Numbered from the stretch's first letter, positions 45,051-54,509 are shown. The stretch: DNA of 64,000 nucleotides from JBALVT01 sp965262875 (GCA_965262875.1 OZ253569.1:2976001-3040000), one strand, 5' to 3'. Translations and numbers: made by a program. The notes: generated by a model from the sequence alone, not told the origin.

Positions 45051-46536
45051 TAACAGCTGGCGCAGGGTGCTTGCAAAAATTGTCAGAGCCCTCCTGATAA
45101 TAGACATGGCCGTCTTCGCCTCGCCCAATAAAAAGCGTAGCGCGGTCCTCCCCGGTGCGACGAAATAAATCAGAGCTTACCGGTACCAAGGGCTTGGGGA
45201 GGCTGCCAAATTCTTGGGAGAACAACTGCGCGCCCTTGGAATAAATTCGCATAGACGGCGTTGTGTTTAAATCACCGGCCCGTGGAAACCGCCTCGTGAC
45301 TTGATGATAATCCCCGGTGATTAGGTCAACGTCCCCAGAGCTTATTGTTGCGATGGCGGGGCTTGGAGCCGGTCTCTGATTTTCCAATAAGTATTGTTCT
45401 ACCCGTTTTTGCATCTTGGCCAGGGTGGAGTTCTGAAAGGCGGTGATGACCAGAAAGTAACCTCTGTTGTTGCGGCGGGTATAACCCAACTTTGAAAGAT
45501 AGCCATCGGCATCGCCACCGTGACCGTGAAATAACACGCCCTCACGCAACCATTGATAGTTCCCCAGCCCGTATCCGTAGGCCAATCCCTTTCGAGCAGC
45601 GAGGCTTGTTCTTGGCGTTTCGAAGCGTTGTATTACCTCGGTGGGCAATACCGGATTCCCGTTCAGCTTCCCCTGGTTAATCAACATCCGTATAAATTGA
45701 CCCATGTCTTGCAAGGAGGAATTGATAGCCGCGAAGGGCCGAAAAATCTGAAACCAATACGGAATGACGGTGCAGCCATCTTTGTCATAGCCGCTGGCCA
45801 GTCGTTGGTGGGAAGGCTTGAATACGCTCGTGTCTAACATTCCCAAGGGTTCGAATACTTCTTTCCTCAACAAGCCTTCCCAGGTTTCCTTCGTGGCTTG
45901 TTCCATGACATAAGCAGCCAGCCCGGCTCCGGCATTCGAGTACGAGTAATGCATACCCGGGGGCCACTTGGTCTGTCGAGCAGCGGGGAACAGCCGCAGC
46001 GTTTTGCTAAGAGGGGGTTGTTGTGGATCGGAGAAATCCCATTCGGCCTGGCTTATCCCCTCCAGCCCAGCGGTATGCTCAAGCAGCTGGGCAATGGTGA
46101 TGGCGTGACTGGCGTGCCAGCGGTTGCTATAGGTTCCCAGTGTGGCCTGGGAATGGATTGGGGCATCCAGAGAAAGTAAATCGCGCGCCTCAAGCTTGGC
46201 GGCGGTAAGACCAGCGAACATTTTGCTGATAGAGCCAATGCGGAAAATCGCATTGGGTTTAATCGCTATCCTCGGCTCTCGGCTAGCCAGCCCACGAACT
46301 TCCAGTAATGTGATCGTGTCGTCTTGGACAATGACAAGCCCAAGTGCCGCTACATTGTTGTCTTGCCGCAGGGTGTCTAGTTCCTGCATTAATTTCGCTT
46401 CTGAGTTGGAGTCAGGTGTGTCGCCTGCGTGGCTGAAATTTACGCCGGATAACAAAAAGACTGCGAGCAGGCGTCGAGCAATGTGCTGGGACAAGCTCAA
46501 GCTAGCTTTGTAAATCTGCTGGGCGACAAGCCGCAC
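45010..46536 (-). CDS. serine hydrolase of the beta-lactamase class C / esterase family
   Basis: 508 residues with an N-terminal signal peptide (LLAVFLLSGVNFSHA). Active-site SxxK motif as SISKMFAG, the YxN motif as YSYSNAG, and HGGDADG in the KTG position. The C-terminal lobe (from about residue 390) is the extra domain seen in Lact_2/EstB-like enzymes. The beta-lactamase role is not implied. Divergent neighbour at its 5' side is rve IS copy 3. Confidence 0.88.
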   Translation of the reverse strand: MRLVAQQIYKASLSLSQHIARRLLAVFLLSGVNFSHAGDTPDSNSEAKLMQELDTLRQDNNVAALGLVIVQDDTITLLEVRGLASREPRIAIKPNAIFRIGSISKMFAGLTAAKLEARDLLSLDAPIHSQATLGTYSNRWHASHAITIAQLLEHTAGLEGISQAEWDFSDPQQPPLSKTLRLFPAARQTKWPPGMHYSYSNAGAGLAAYVMEQATKETWEGLLRKEVFEPLGMLDTSVFKPSHQRLASGYDKDGCTVIPYWFQIFRPFAAINSSLQDMGQFIRMLINQGKLNGNPVLPTEVIQRFETPRTSLAARKGLAYGYGLGNYQWLREGVLFHGHGGDADGYLSKLGYTRRNNRGYFLVITAFQNSTLAKMQKRVEQYLLENQRPAPSPAIATISSGDVDLITGDYHQVTRRFPRAGDLNTTPSMRIYSKGAQLFSQEFGSLPKPLVPVSSDLFRRTGEDRATLFIGRGEDGHVYYQEGSDNFCKHPAPAVIKQPGPEAGPPPP

Positions 46537-46647
46537 TCCCTCTCAATTTGACGTTCCGGTTTAGTGAACAGACTAGTCAATGCGAAGCTAAAAGCAATTT
46601 CAGCTATATTCAATAGCATTGCGCCCTTGCGGTACATCGGACATATA

Positions 46648-48050
46648 AGTATTTTCCAATATGAAATGAGCCTGAAGGGAGGGTGTATTAAGCCCTTATC
46701 TTGAGTCGCTCATGGAGTTGCTGAAATAAGTGATCTCGTGCTGAATTTAGTTGTTCAGCGGCCTCATTGTCCGTCATTTCATTGGCGAATGCATCCAGAT
46801 TTCTAAAGGTGATTCCCGGCTTTAAATATTGGCTGGGTTTGGCCAGGGAGCGGAATTTCTCATAGGGTGTCATCATGTCGTCGTAGCGGTATTTCTTCCG
46901 CTCCTTGCCCTTCTCATCAATAATGGTGGTGGGGAAATAGCAGGGCCGGTGGAAATTGACGTATCGGTAGACTTGATGGCTATTGAGTTCAGTGAAATCC
47001 GTGGCGTACTGCTGAGGTATGTGGGTATAGCCATAGAGTTTGCGAATGACCGAGCCATTTTTACTCTCAACCAAACCATTGTCGTTACTGTGCCGGGGCC
47101 GTGATTTGGTAAATTCAATGTGCAACTTGTCCAGAAGCTCAGCAACGGTGTAGTTGATATATTCGCCGCCATTGTCTGCGTGAAAGCCCCGTATTTTAAA
47201 GGGGAAGGCAGCCAGAATCTGCCTGAGGGCTGGCAGCATAAACGCCTCGCTAATACGTTCCAGCGTGACGATGATCTGGAACTGTGTCACCTCATCCACG
47301 GCATTGACGTGGTAGATTCCTTTGCGTTTGTCCTGATCACCTTGATGGACAGAGTCAATGCGGATATAGCCTGGTTGATCGTTCGGGCAAGGTTTGCGCC
47401 GCTGGCCAATAGAGGCGGCCTTAGGTCGTGTCTTTGTCAAGACACAGCGCTGCCTCTGGTAGGTCTTGGAGGCCCGCAGGTTGTACAGGTGAGAAACCGA
47501 AATACCCGCCAGGCGTCGATAGTCGGCTTGGCCAAAGCGCTGATAAGCCCGCTCACAGAGCTTTTTAAGTACCGCGCCGCTGGGCTGACCATGTCGCTCA
47601 TCCATACTCGCCAATAGGCGTATATCGGCGTCAGTGTAGGCGCGCTTGAAGCCATTACGCCGAGCTGGTTTCACCGAGACGGTGCCTGTTTTGACGTATT
47701 GGCGTATCAGGCGCCTGGTCTGGGCCAGGGAGTAGCCGGTTACCTTTATCAGGTAGCGGGTGACGGTTCCCCGGTCTGTTTTGCCAAGCTGTAAGTATCG
47801 GTGCTTCACCAGTGCCTTCTGTACCCAGCGATAGCGTTCAGATTTCTCAGTGGCCACGTTGAAGGCTACTTCCTGTGTGCCGTCGAGAAACTGTTTGATG
47901 GCACCCAGGGTATTCAGATGTTCTAAGCTCATGATCGTTTTCATCCGCTGATCATGAACGACTACAAGGACTATTTCAGGCTCATTTTATGTTGGAATCA
48001 ACTTCCGCCACATTCCCGGGTTTCAGGCTCATTTCATATTGGAAAAGACT
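46648..48050 (-). mobile_element. rve-type insertion sequence, 1403 bp, copy 3
   Basis: Inverted relative to copies 1 and 2. Its flanks do not form a direct repeat (ATATA versus GACAC), but the right flank in element orientation, TATAT, equals the left flank of copy 1. Confidence 0.93.
46688..47944 (-). CDS. rve-domain DDE transposase (418 aa), copy 3
   Basis: Identical to copy 1 apart from V22G. All three catalytic residues are present. Intact. Confidence 0.92.
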   Translation of the reverse strand: MKTIMSLEHLNTLGAIKQFLDGTQEVAFNVATEKSERYRWVQKALVKHRYLQLGKTDRGTVTRYLIKVTGYSLAQTRRLIRQYVKTGTVSVKPARRNGFKRAYTDADIRLLASMDERHGQPSGAVLKKLCERAYQRFGQADYRRLAGISVSHLYNLRASKTYQRQRCVLTKTRPKAASIGQRRKPCPNDQPGYIRIDSVHQGDQDKRKGIYHVNAVDEVTQFQIIVTLERISEAFMLPALRQILAAFPFKIRGFHADNGGEYINYTVAELLDKLHIEFTKSRPRHSNDNGLVESKNGSVIRKLYGYTHIPQQYATDFTELNSHQVYRYVNFHRPCYFPTTIIDEKGKERKKYRYDDMMTPYEKFRSLAKPSQYLKPGITFRNLDAFANEMTDNEAAEQLNSARDHLFQQLHERLKIRA

Positions 48051-48176
48051 GACACTGGCTATCAGTACTGACTTTCTGCTACTCTGACGCCGCTTAAAAT
48101 TGATCGTTCTTCGGAGGAAATATGGAACCAGTCACAGCGGCAATGATGACCTTTGGCGTCGCAGCTTTGCTAACTA

Positions 48177-49837
48177 GTGCCTATCCATAAACTTTCAATC
48201 CATTGAAATATAAGGAATATTTTTCGCAAGGTATTAAAAAATCCTCTTGAATTTGTTAAGTTTAAGGTGTGAACAAAAAACAAAAAAACCAAGAGGATTC
48301 CGCATGCGAGAGACCCGCATTGCTCAGGCAAGTATATTTGAAAACTACTCAAAACACGAATTTGGGACCCAACTTCGGGCGCTATCAAACCGACTGGATC
48401 AACATCCAGAAATACTACTTCTGGTCGCCGACGACCTCATTGATGCATCGCTATCCAAGGTAGGTCGATCGGGTTTAACAGTTGAAACCATTTTTCGATG
48501 CATGCTCTTGAAGCAACTGTTGCGCGTCAGCTACGAGCAATTGGCATTTAATTTGTCGGACTCAATGACCTACCGTACTTTTGCCCGGCTGCCTGCCACA
48601 ACAATGCCCAGTCGATCTGGGCTACAGTCAACTATACGGAGTATCAGGCCAGAAACGCTGGAAAAAGTGCATGAGACCCTCTCTGTCAGTTGGCTTAAAG
48701 CAGGCATACTATCGATGGAAAAATTACGCATCGATAGCACGGTTGTCGCCAGTAATATTGCGCCACCCAGTGACAGCCAACTCCTGAATGATGGCGTTCG
48801 AGTACTTAGTCGCCTGCTGATGAAAAGTAAAAATATCACTGGAGTAAAAATTCGCTTTACGGACCAGCGCAAATCTTCGAAGTCGTTGGCATTTCAGATT
48901 TTTAATGCAAAAAATGCTAGAAAAGAAGTACTTTATCCAAAATTATTGCAGATTGTCAGAATTGTACTGAAGCAAGTGGGTCGGGGACTGGAAACCGTAG
49001 AAGTGGGCTCCTGTGAATCTGACAAAAAGAAATTGTGGCTAAGTCAGATAAAGCAATACAGAGATTTGACACTGAGGGTCATCAACCAAACAGAGCGCCG
49101 CGTCATCCAAGGAGAGGGCGTCCACTCATCAGAGAAAGTCGTGAGTCTATTTGAGTCCCACACCGATATTATCGTCAAGGGGTTTCGAGACGTTCAATAT
49201 GGCCATAAGATAAATTTGAGCAGTGAGAGAAGCGGGTTCATCACGTACCTGGCTATTGAAAAAGGGAACCCTGCAGATAGCAGCTTATTTATGCCGGTTC
49301 TACATTTTCACCGGTCGAAGCTGCACCGCCTGCCCCATTCGGTAGTGGCTGATGGTGGCTATGCCAGCCAGGAAAACGTGATAAAGGGAAGGGCGCTGGG
49401 TGTTAAGCGGACGGTCTTCAATAAGCCTGTCGGTTTATCGCTTCATGCCATGGGCGTCAAATCAAAAACGTTTACTCAATTGCGCAATTTCCGGGCGGGC
49501 GTCGAAGGGAATATCTCGGAATTAAAACGAGCCTTTGGCGCAACGAAGTCAAACTGGAAAGGTCTTGATGGTTTTAAAGCTTATGTCTGGACATCGGTTC
49601 TGAGCTACAACTTGATGCGTTTGGCGAGACTCGACTCCGGCTAAAATCAACGGTGGTTCCGGTTGAGAAATATCTGTAGGCTTATGGGCAGTGCAGCGGA
49701 AATCTACGGGAAAAACTCAGGAAAACAAGGTATAAAGTGACGGTTCCAGTCAGTTTATGGCCGGCAGAATTCCGAGCCGGAACGGGAAAGTCAAAACAGG
49801 ATGTTTTTAAGAAAAACATCCATTTATGGATAGGCAC
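48177..49837 (+). mobile_element. ISNCY-type insertion sequence (1661 bp)
   Basis: The ends are GTGCCTATCCATAAA and, read inward from the right, GTGCCTATCCATAAA, a perfect inverted repeat of 15 bp. It is flanked by a 6-bp direct repeat TAACTA (48171-48176 and 49838-49843). Contains one intact transposase. Confidence 0.95.
48304..49644 (+). CDS. ISNCY-family DDE transposase
   Basis: The start is probably MRETRIAQASIFENYS (ATG 48304, after AAGAGGATTCC). An N-terminal region has TVETIFRCMLLKQLLRVSYEQL. DDE core: LRIDSTVVASN (Asp), VVADGGYASQENV (Asp) and GVEGNISELKRAFG (Glu). Ends SYNLMRLARLDSG. The VEGNISELKRAFG..K..WKG.DGF signature is the ISNCY group often seen in Proteobacteria. Confidence 0.9.
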   Translation: MRETRIAQASIFENYSKHEFGTQLRALSNRLDQHPEILLLVADDLIDASLSKVGRSGLTVETIFRCMLLKQLLRVSYEQLAFNLSDSMTYRTFARLPATTMPSRSGLQSTIRSIRPETLEKVHETLSVSWLKAGILSMEKLRIDSTVVASNIAPPSDSQLLNDGVRVLSRLLMKSKNITGVKIRFTDQRKSSKSLAFQIFNAKNARKEVLYPKLLQIVRIVLKQVGRGLETVEVGSCESDKKKLWLSQIKQYRDLTLRVINQTERRVIQGEGVHSSEKVVSLFESHTDIIVKGFRDVQYGHKINLSSERSGFITYLAIEKGNPADSSLFMPVLHFHRSKLHRLPHSVVADGGYASQENVIKGRALGVKRTVFNKPVGLSLHAMGVKSKTFTQLRNFRAGVEGNISELKRAFGATKSNWKGLDGFKAYVWTSVLSYNLMRLARLDSG

Positions 49838-50096
49838 TAACTAGTTGGGTAGTGCTGCTAATTGTTTCCTGGCGGGAAGATTACGCCTGGGGCTTATGTA
49901 CATTGCTTCTGCCACCGGTTTCCTACTGCTACGCAGTATTTCGACCCGACAAAGCCGGACAAGCGATAGTGGCGGCTATTGTTGGGGTTGGATTGATTTT
50001 ACTGGCATAGCGAGCGACACCCTGAAAAAGTGTTACCAATAGTATAAAAAGTGATACGTTAATTATTTTTAATGTTTATGTTTGCGATTTTATAAT

Positions 50097-51473
50097 GGTT
50101 CTTCTCCGGTCTTGTGAGTGAATATCAGGCCGCAACATAGAACATCGAGTCCCCGTCCGGCAGGGATGACTGTCTGATCTTGAGTTTGAAATACTCGGTA
50201 TCCCTGATGCCTCTGGCGCGCTTGCGGATCATGCCGATACTGATGTTGCCAGCCTCGATCCTGATGTTGCCAGCCTCGATCCTGGCACTGGTGAGCTTGT
50301 GCTTCGCGTAATTACAAATGCCCACACAGTGCCTTCTCAAGGATTTTGCAAACTTCTTCAGGTAGAGCATGGTCGATTGATCGGCTATCCGGCACCAGGC
50401 TTCCAGTCGCTCCTGCATCAGTTCGACAGTCTCTGATTCCCACAAGGCCTGAAGTTGTTCCTTCAAGATATACAGCGTATTGAGATGGGCATTTTCATCC
50501 CATAGTCGCTGTAATTTTTGAGTCCGGGGTTCGTCCAGTTTATCGGCGTTTTTCAGCACCAGGTAATGTGTTCCTGTTAGCAATTCCTTACCCGCTTTGT
50601 TGGCCTTTCCAAACGCTATTCGCCGCTGGTTGCTCAGGGCCTTGCTGTAGTGCTTCATGACGTGGAAACGGTCAAACACAATGTCGGCATTGGGTCAGCA
50701 ATCACGGACTGATTTCTGACAGGATGGCGCCATGTCCATTGCGACAGCCTCTATTTTTTCAGTGGTTTGTGCCGGAAGCTGCTTTAGAAATCCAGAGAAA
50801 ACGTCAGCCGTTCGACCGGTTTCCACACCGATTAAATGCCCCTCCACCGTGTCGTAAATCACGGTCATGTAGTCGTGGCCTTTCGCCCTGGCCACCTCAT
50901 CAACACCCGGATACTTCAGGCCAGTCAGCTGTGTCGGGTCGAGTGCCGGGAGAGTCTCCTCCAGATACGCCTTGTCGATATTCTTCACCGTCTCCCAGCG
51001 TACACCGAGATGTCTGGAGACCGCCTGAATACTCATGTAGCGGCACAGGCCACTGATCATGCGGCAGAAGCGGCGGGTGAAACGCCAACCCTTGTCAACA
51101 AACTCACAGCGTTCCATCCGCCGCTCATTTTTGCTGATAAATACTGGGACCAGCTCCCTTTCAATCATGCAAGGGTAGCCAAAGAGCGGCACATCCCTGA
51201 TCTGTCGACGGACGTACCGGTTGACTGTTCCCTTTCGCCCTGTAACGGGGTCTATGGCGTTTCTACGTCGGTCCCTGCTGCAATGAATGACAAGTTGCTG
51301 CTCCTGTTCGTCCCGTTGTATTTGATTGACCCGCTGCCCCTTGAGGCCCAAAATATCCCTCTGGATGTCGATTCCCATATACCTGTTCTATGTAAAGTTG
51401 TCAGAAGCCTTATATACCAACAGATTACGTGGGGATCGGCATCCTTTTTCACTCATAGAAGCGGAGAAGAGCC
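50097..51473 (-). mobile_element. ISL3-family element, copy 2
   Basis: The same ends as copy 1 (35875-37232). Flanks TTTATAAT and GGCTTTTT do not match, so no target duplication is preserved. It carries a 21-bp tandem duplication near 50255-50290 (RIEAGNI repeated) that copy 1 lacks, and a complete 5' frame where copy 1 is shifted. Confidence 0.9.
50125..51378 (-). pseudogene. ISL3 transposase, interrupted only by an in-frame TGA
   Basis: One continuous frame from MGIDIQRDILGLKGQ (51378) to DGDSMFYVAA (50125), except for a TGA at 50695-50697 between KSVRDC and PNADIVFDRFHVMK. Copy 1 has the same TGA followed by CCC. The catalytic motifs on both sides are preserved. Either a defective lineage mobilised in trans, or the stop is read through. 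Confidence 0.88.
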
Positions 51474-51581
51474 GGCTTTTTTATGTTTCGAAAAACCCGG
51501 TCGGTTGAGAAGAGCTTTAACCGCTATTGGGCGGTCTAAACCCTCAGGTTGAGCTATCATTAGCTCAAGAGGGCCATTGCG

Positions 51582-52067
51582 ATGTATCGACTAATTATCA
51601 CAGTGTTGTTGCTCCAGGGGGCGGTGGGGTATTCAGCTACAGTTTATAAAACCGTCGATGAAAACGGCGTCGTCAGCTTCTCTGATATGCTGCCAAGCAA
51701 TTCCGCCTCAGCAGAAGTTCTCGAAATAACGCCCGCCCTATCAAAATCGCCAGAAGAGTACGCGGTATGGTTGGAGCAAATGCGCGCCACAACCGATCGT
51801 ATGGCCGCGGATCGCCGCCAGAGAGAAGAACATCGCGCTAAATTGAGAGAGACGAGGGCCAGAACCGCCGCCTATCAGGCGCCTGAATCCCGGGCCGCTA
51901 CGGCTGATGAGAGTGTGTACTATCCGCTGGTCACTCGCCCCTATTGGAGGCGAAACCATCGTCCCAGCCCCCACCCAATTATTCATCCACCACTGAGATC
52001 GGCGCGCTTAGGCACCGGCTCCTCCAACGCGCAGCTTATGAGACCACTGGTATCTTCGCGCCCTTGA
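51582..52067 (+). CDS. DUF4124 secreted protein (161 aa)
   Basis: The signal peptide (LIITVLLLQGAVGYS) is followed immediately by the DUF4124 motif ATVYKTVDENGVVSFSD, a short beta domain common in gammaproteobacterial periplasmic proteins. Then an Arg/Ala-rich coiled segment (RMAADRRQREEHRAKLRETR) and a Pro/Ser-rich tail. Function unknown. It lies 127 bp upstream of the kinase-like gene, possibly co-transcribed. Confidence 0.82.
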   Translation: MYRLIITVLLLQGAVGYSATVYKTVDENGVVSFSDMLPSNSASAEVLEITPALSKSPEEYAVWLEQMRATTDRMAADRRQREEHRAKLRETRARTAAYQAPESRAATADESVYYPLVTRPYWRRNHRPSPHPIIHPPLRSARLGTGSSNAQLMRPLVSSRP

Positions 52068-52193
52068 ATCCGGGTCAGTCTGAAATCGATCCGCCTGCGG
52101 ATAAAAAAAGGTTAATCGATAGGATTAAACCCGCGTTACAATGTATTGACGAGTGAATATAGAAGCTCCGAAGGCAGTTCAACCAGGGAAAAC

Positions 52194-53633
52194 ATGACGA
52201 GACTAATAACTGCAGTGCTATTAGCAACTGCCAGCGTACCAGCACTGGCTGACCTTCTGGGTGTGTTCCGTCTGGAAGATGGACATACCAACTGGCAGTA
52301 CGTGGCCAATACCACCGGCACCGTATTGATTGTTGCACTGAGTTATACCCTGGTGTGTTTGTTGATGGTGTTTCGGGAAGCGCGGCGTTACAACCGTGAG
52401 TTAGAGGAGATCCGCAACGAACTGGAAGCGCGGGTAAGGGAACGGACAGCGACTCTGGATGAGTCAAATCAGCTTCTGCAGGAAAACCACAAGGTTCTGG
52501 AAGGCGAGATAGTGGAGCACCAGAACACCGCCAGGCAGTTGCGTCAATCTGAGTCCTACATCCACAGTATTCTTCGATCCATGCCGCTGATGCTCATCGG
52601 GCTGGATGCGGATGGCGCAGTATCCCAATGGAACTGGCGCGCTGAGGAAGTGAGCGGGCTAAGCATTGCCGACGTCATGGGGCGCAACTTGTGGCGAGCC
52701 TATCCGTCCATCACCGTGTCTCCAGAGCAAATTAAGCAGGCCATGGATGAAGATCGTACGCTCACGATTAAACAGAGTCAGCGTGGTCGCTTTCACTTTG
52801 ATGTCACAATCTATCCCCTGAATGAGCAAACAGGTCTGGGTGTCGTCATACTGATCGATGACGTCACCCAACGTGTCAGTGCAGAAAATATGCTAATCCA
52901 GCGTGACAAAATGTCGTCGATGGGTGAGCTTGCAGGTTCAGTGGCGCAGGATATCAGTACGCCTGTCCACGCGATGTTAATGGATATTCAGGAGGTAAAG
53001 TCGCGGGTTTCGGGTCACTCCTACGAATCGGGTAAAGACCCCGCGCCCATGTTGGATGACGCCTTGTTGCGCGGGGAGCAGGTATCAGCGGTAGTTTCGA
53101 ATTTGCTCGCGTTCTCATCTGGCCGCGCGAGCGACATGAAGGATGCTGACGTCACCGAGATTATTGATCACAGCCTTGAACTTGCCCAGTCAGTCCTCAC
53201 GACGTCATCGGGACTTCAATTTGGCGATGTCACGATTCACAGGTCCTATGAGTCTGATCTGCCGCAAATTCCCTGTCACGCCACAGAGTTACAGCAAGTG
53301 TTTCTGAGTCTGTTGCGCCACTGCGTGACGGCAATGGGAGATGTCGATCTATCGGGGTACAATCCGGAAATTACCATCGAAGCCAATAAGTTCTACGATG
53401 CCCTGTGGTTGAAGGTGCAGCACAATGGCAATGGAATCAGTCTCGCGGAGCAACAGGTGTTGTTCGAACCGTTTTTTACAGATGCCACGGGTGCCAGTGA
53501 CGAGAACTATGATGCGAGGCTGCGCCTTTCCTACCCGTATTTTATCGTAACGGAGCAGCACCGTGGTCAGTTAGCGGTCACTTCTGATATCGATATAGGC
53601 ACTACGTTTCACATCCAACTTTTGCTGCGTTAG
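52194..53633 (+). CDS. membrane PAS histidine-kinase-like protein lacking catalytic residues
   Basis: Start ATG 52194 after AGGGAAAAC. Signal/TM MTRLITAVLLATASVPALA, a second helix (TVLIVALSYTLVCLLMVF), a coiled coil (EEIRNELEARVRERTATLDE), a PAS domain (LIGLDADGAVSQWNW...EEVSGLSI) and a kinase core. The H-box reads GELAGSVAQDISTPVHAM, where AHE is expected, so the phospho-acceptor His is Gln. The N-box (FLSLLRHCVTAM) lacks the usual Asn, the G1 box is VQHNGNGI instead of DNGPGI, and the G2 GxGxG is missing. FEPFFT remains. It looks like a catalytically dead kinase kept at full length. Confidence 0.82.
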   Translation: MTRLITAVLLATASVPALADLLGVFRLEDGHTNWQYVANTTGTVLIVALSYTLVCLLMVFREARRYNRELEEIRNELEARVRERTATLDESNQLLQENHKVLEGEIVEHQNTARQLRQSESYIHSILRSMPLMLIGLDADGAVSQWNWRAEEVSGLSIADVMGRNLWRAYPSITVSPEQIKQAMDEDRTLTIKQSQRGRFHFDVTIYPLNEQTGLGVVILIDDVTQRVSAENMLIQRDKMSSMGELAGSVAQDISTPVHAMLMDIQEVKSRVSGHSYESGKDPAPMLDDALLRGEQVSAVVSNLLAFSSGRASDMKDADVTEIIDHSLELAQSVLTTSSGLQFGDVTIHRSYESDLPQIPCHATELQQVFLSLLRHCVTAMGDVDLSGYNPEITIEANKFYDALWLKVQHNGNGISLAEQQVLFEPFFTDATGASDENYDARLRLSYPYFIVTEQHRGQLAVTSDIDIGTTFHIQLLLR

Positions 53634-53660
53634 CGTGAAATTGCGCAATCAATTTTAGAG

Positions 53661-54019
53661 TTAATCGGCGCGCACAAAACTTGCAATAATTTCCTCGTTG
53701 TCCGGCAGCTTCCGCACTTGCTCCAATAGCTGCTCGTCCAGATGACGATGATAGTTTCTCGCTGACCAATCTGAGTATTGATTGAGCTTCATCGGCAAGT
53801 TATGCGTCTTTGGATAAGTTTGTGCCTTCAGGCATGTTGAACAAATATCCGATGGGTATTCCCGCTTTAGCGCATTTTCTTTCACGCCCTCCCATGCCTG
53901 CGACCTCCAGATTTCCTCTCCGGAGTTGTCATTGAGATTGCCCAGAGGTAAGTCGGAATCGGCTTTGAAGCAGCAGGGGTACACTTTTCCGTTGAAGCTG
54001 GCATACAGTGTTTTAAAAG
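53661..54019 (-). pseudogene. radical-SAM/SPASM-type C-terminal fragment
   Basis: The frame resumes just after repeat C with FKTLYASFNGKVYPCCFKADSD, then LGNLNDNSGEEIWRS and ICSTCLKA, and ends SFVRAD. The G.VYPCC, GN....EEIW and C..C patterns are those of SPASM/'twitch' domains that follow radical SAM cores and bind an auxiliary Fe-S cluster. The radical SAM core (CxxxCxxC) is absent. Confidence 0.75.
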
Positions 54020-54155
54020 AAAGAAATCTCGGCGGGCTTGCCCCCGAGTCAAGGTAGATAGAGGTTAGAAAATCCCGGTTGGCCGAAGGCCAATCGCATT
54101 GGGCGTAAGCTCGGTCGCTTGCGGCCGAGTAGCCCTTTGCGAAGGAATTTTCTTT
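54020..54155 (-). repeat. 136-bp multi-hairpin repeat, copy C
   Basis: Exactly 136 bp like copies A and B but more diverged. Changes fall in loops or keep pairing (the outer arm GGAATTTTC is GGGATTTTC, a G-T wobble opposite GAAAATTCC; loop TTTG to TGCG between CCAAT and ATTGG). It separates a 43-codon N-terminal ORF (54156-54285) from the SPASM fragment. Confidence 0.85.
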
Positions 54156-54285
54156 TTACCTCGTGGTAATTTGGCTCGCGAACAGTTTTTCGTGCGGGAT
54201 CACTTGCAGCTTGTGCCTGTTGCTTCTGCTGGGTTGCTGTCGGCACGGAGCCAGTCTCGCCTTTTCTCCAACTGAATATCGACAT
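54156..54285 (-). pseudogene. 5' gene fragment ending at structured repeat C
   Basis: It starts MSIFSWRKGETGSVPTATQ, continues QQKQQAQAASDPARKTVREP and NYHEVK, and enters the repeat. It may be the start of the same gene as the SPASM fragment (53661-54019), in which case about the whole radical SAM core is missing, or of a different gene. The sequence does not decide. Confidence 0.5.
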
Positions 54286-54509
54286 CTTACAACCTGATCG
54301 TGTTACGTGATCGGGGGATTATAGACCATCTTCAACCCCGCGATCGGAAAACTTGAGAAATCTCAGTGTGTTACGAATGAGGGATCTACCTCATGTCTGA
54401 TCCACAAAATTGCGAGTAGTATTTGAGCGACATACTGATATCAGCGTGGGAGTTTTCGGTAGTCAGAGCGAGAAGCACCCAGCTGGTAAATGGAATAAGG
54501 GAGAGGAAA

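Larger units (their letters stand above)
48122..50010 (+). pseudogene. small membrane protein gene split by an ISNCY element
   Basis: Removing 48177-49837 and one TAACTA copy restores a 73-codon frame: MEPVTAAMMTFGVAALL-TSWVVLLIVSWRED, then YAWGLCTLLLPPVSYCYAVF, RPDKAGQAIVAAIVGVGLILLA and TAG at 50008-50010. It has three hydrophobic helices and a good ribosome site (GGAGGAAAT). I do not recognise the family. The exact reconstruction confirms both the gene and the insertion. Confidence 0.85.

Noticed and set aside
6648..48050. composite transposon bounded by rve IS copies 1 and 3
   Set aside because: At 41 kb with several unrelated chromosomal operons inside and swapped flanks, inversion by recombination or misassembly is more likely than one transposing unit. 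The exact 40,000-base offset between the copies is a coincidence.
48122..48176. separate short gene starting MEPVTAAMM before the ISNCY element
   Set aside because: Not independent; it is the 5' part of the gene that continues after the element at 49844.
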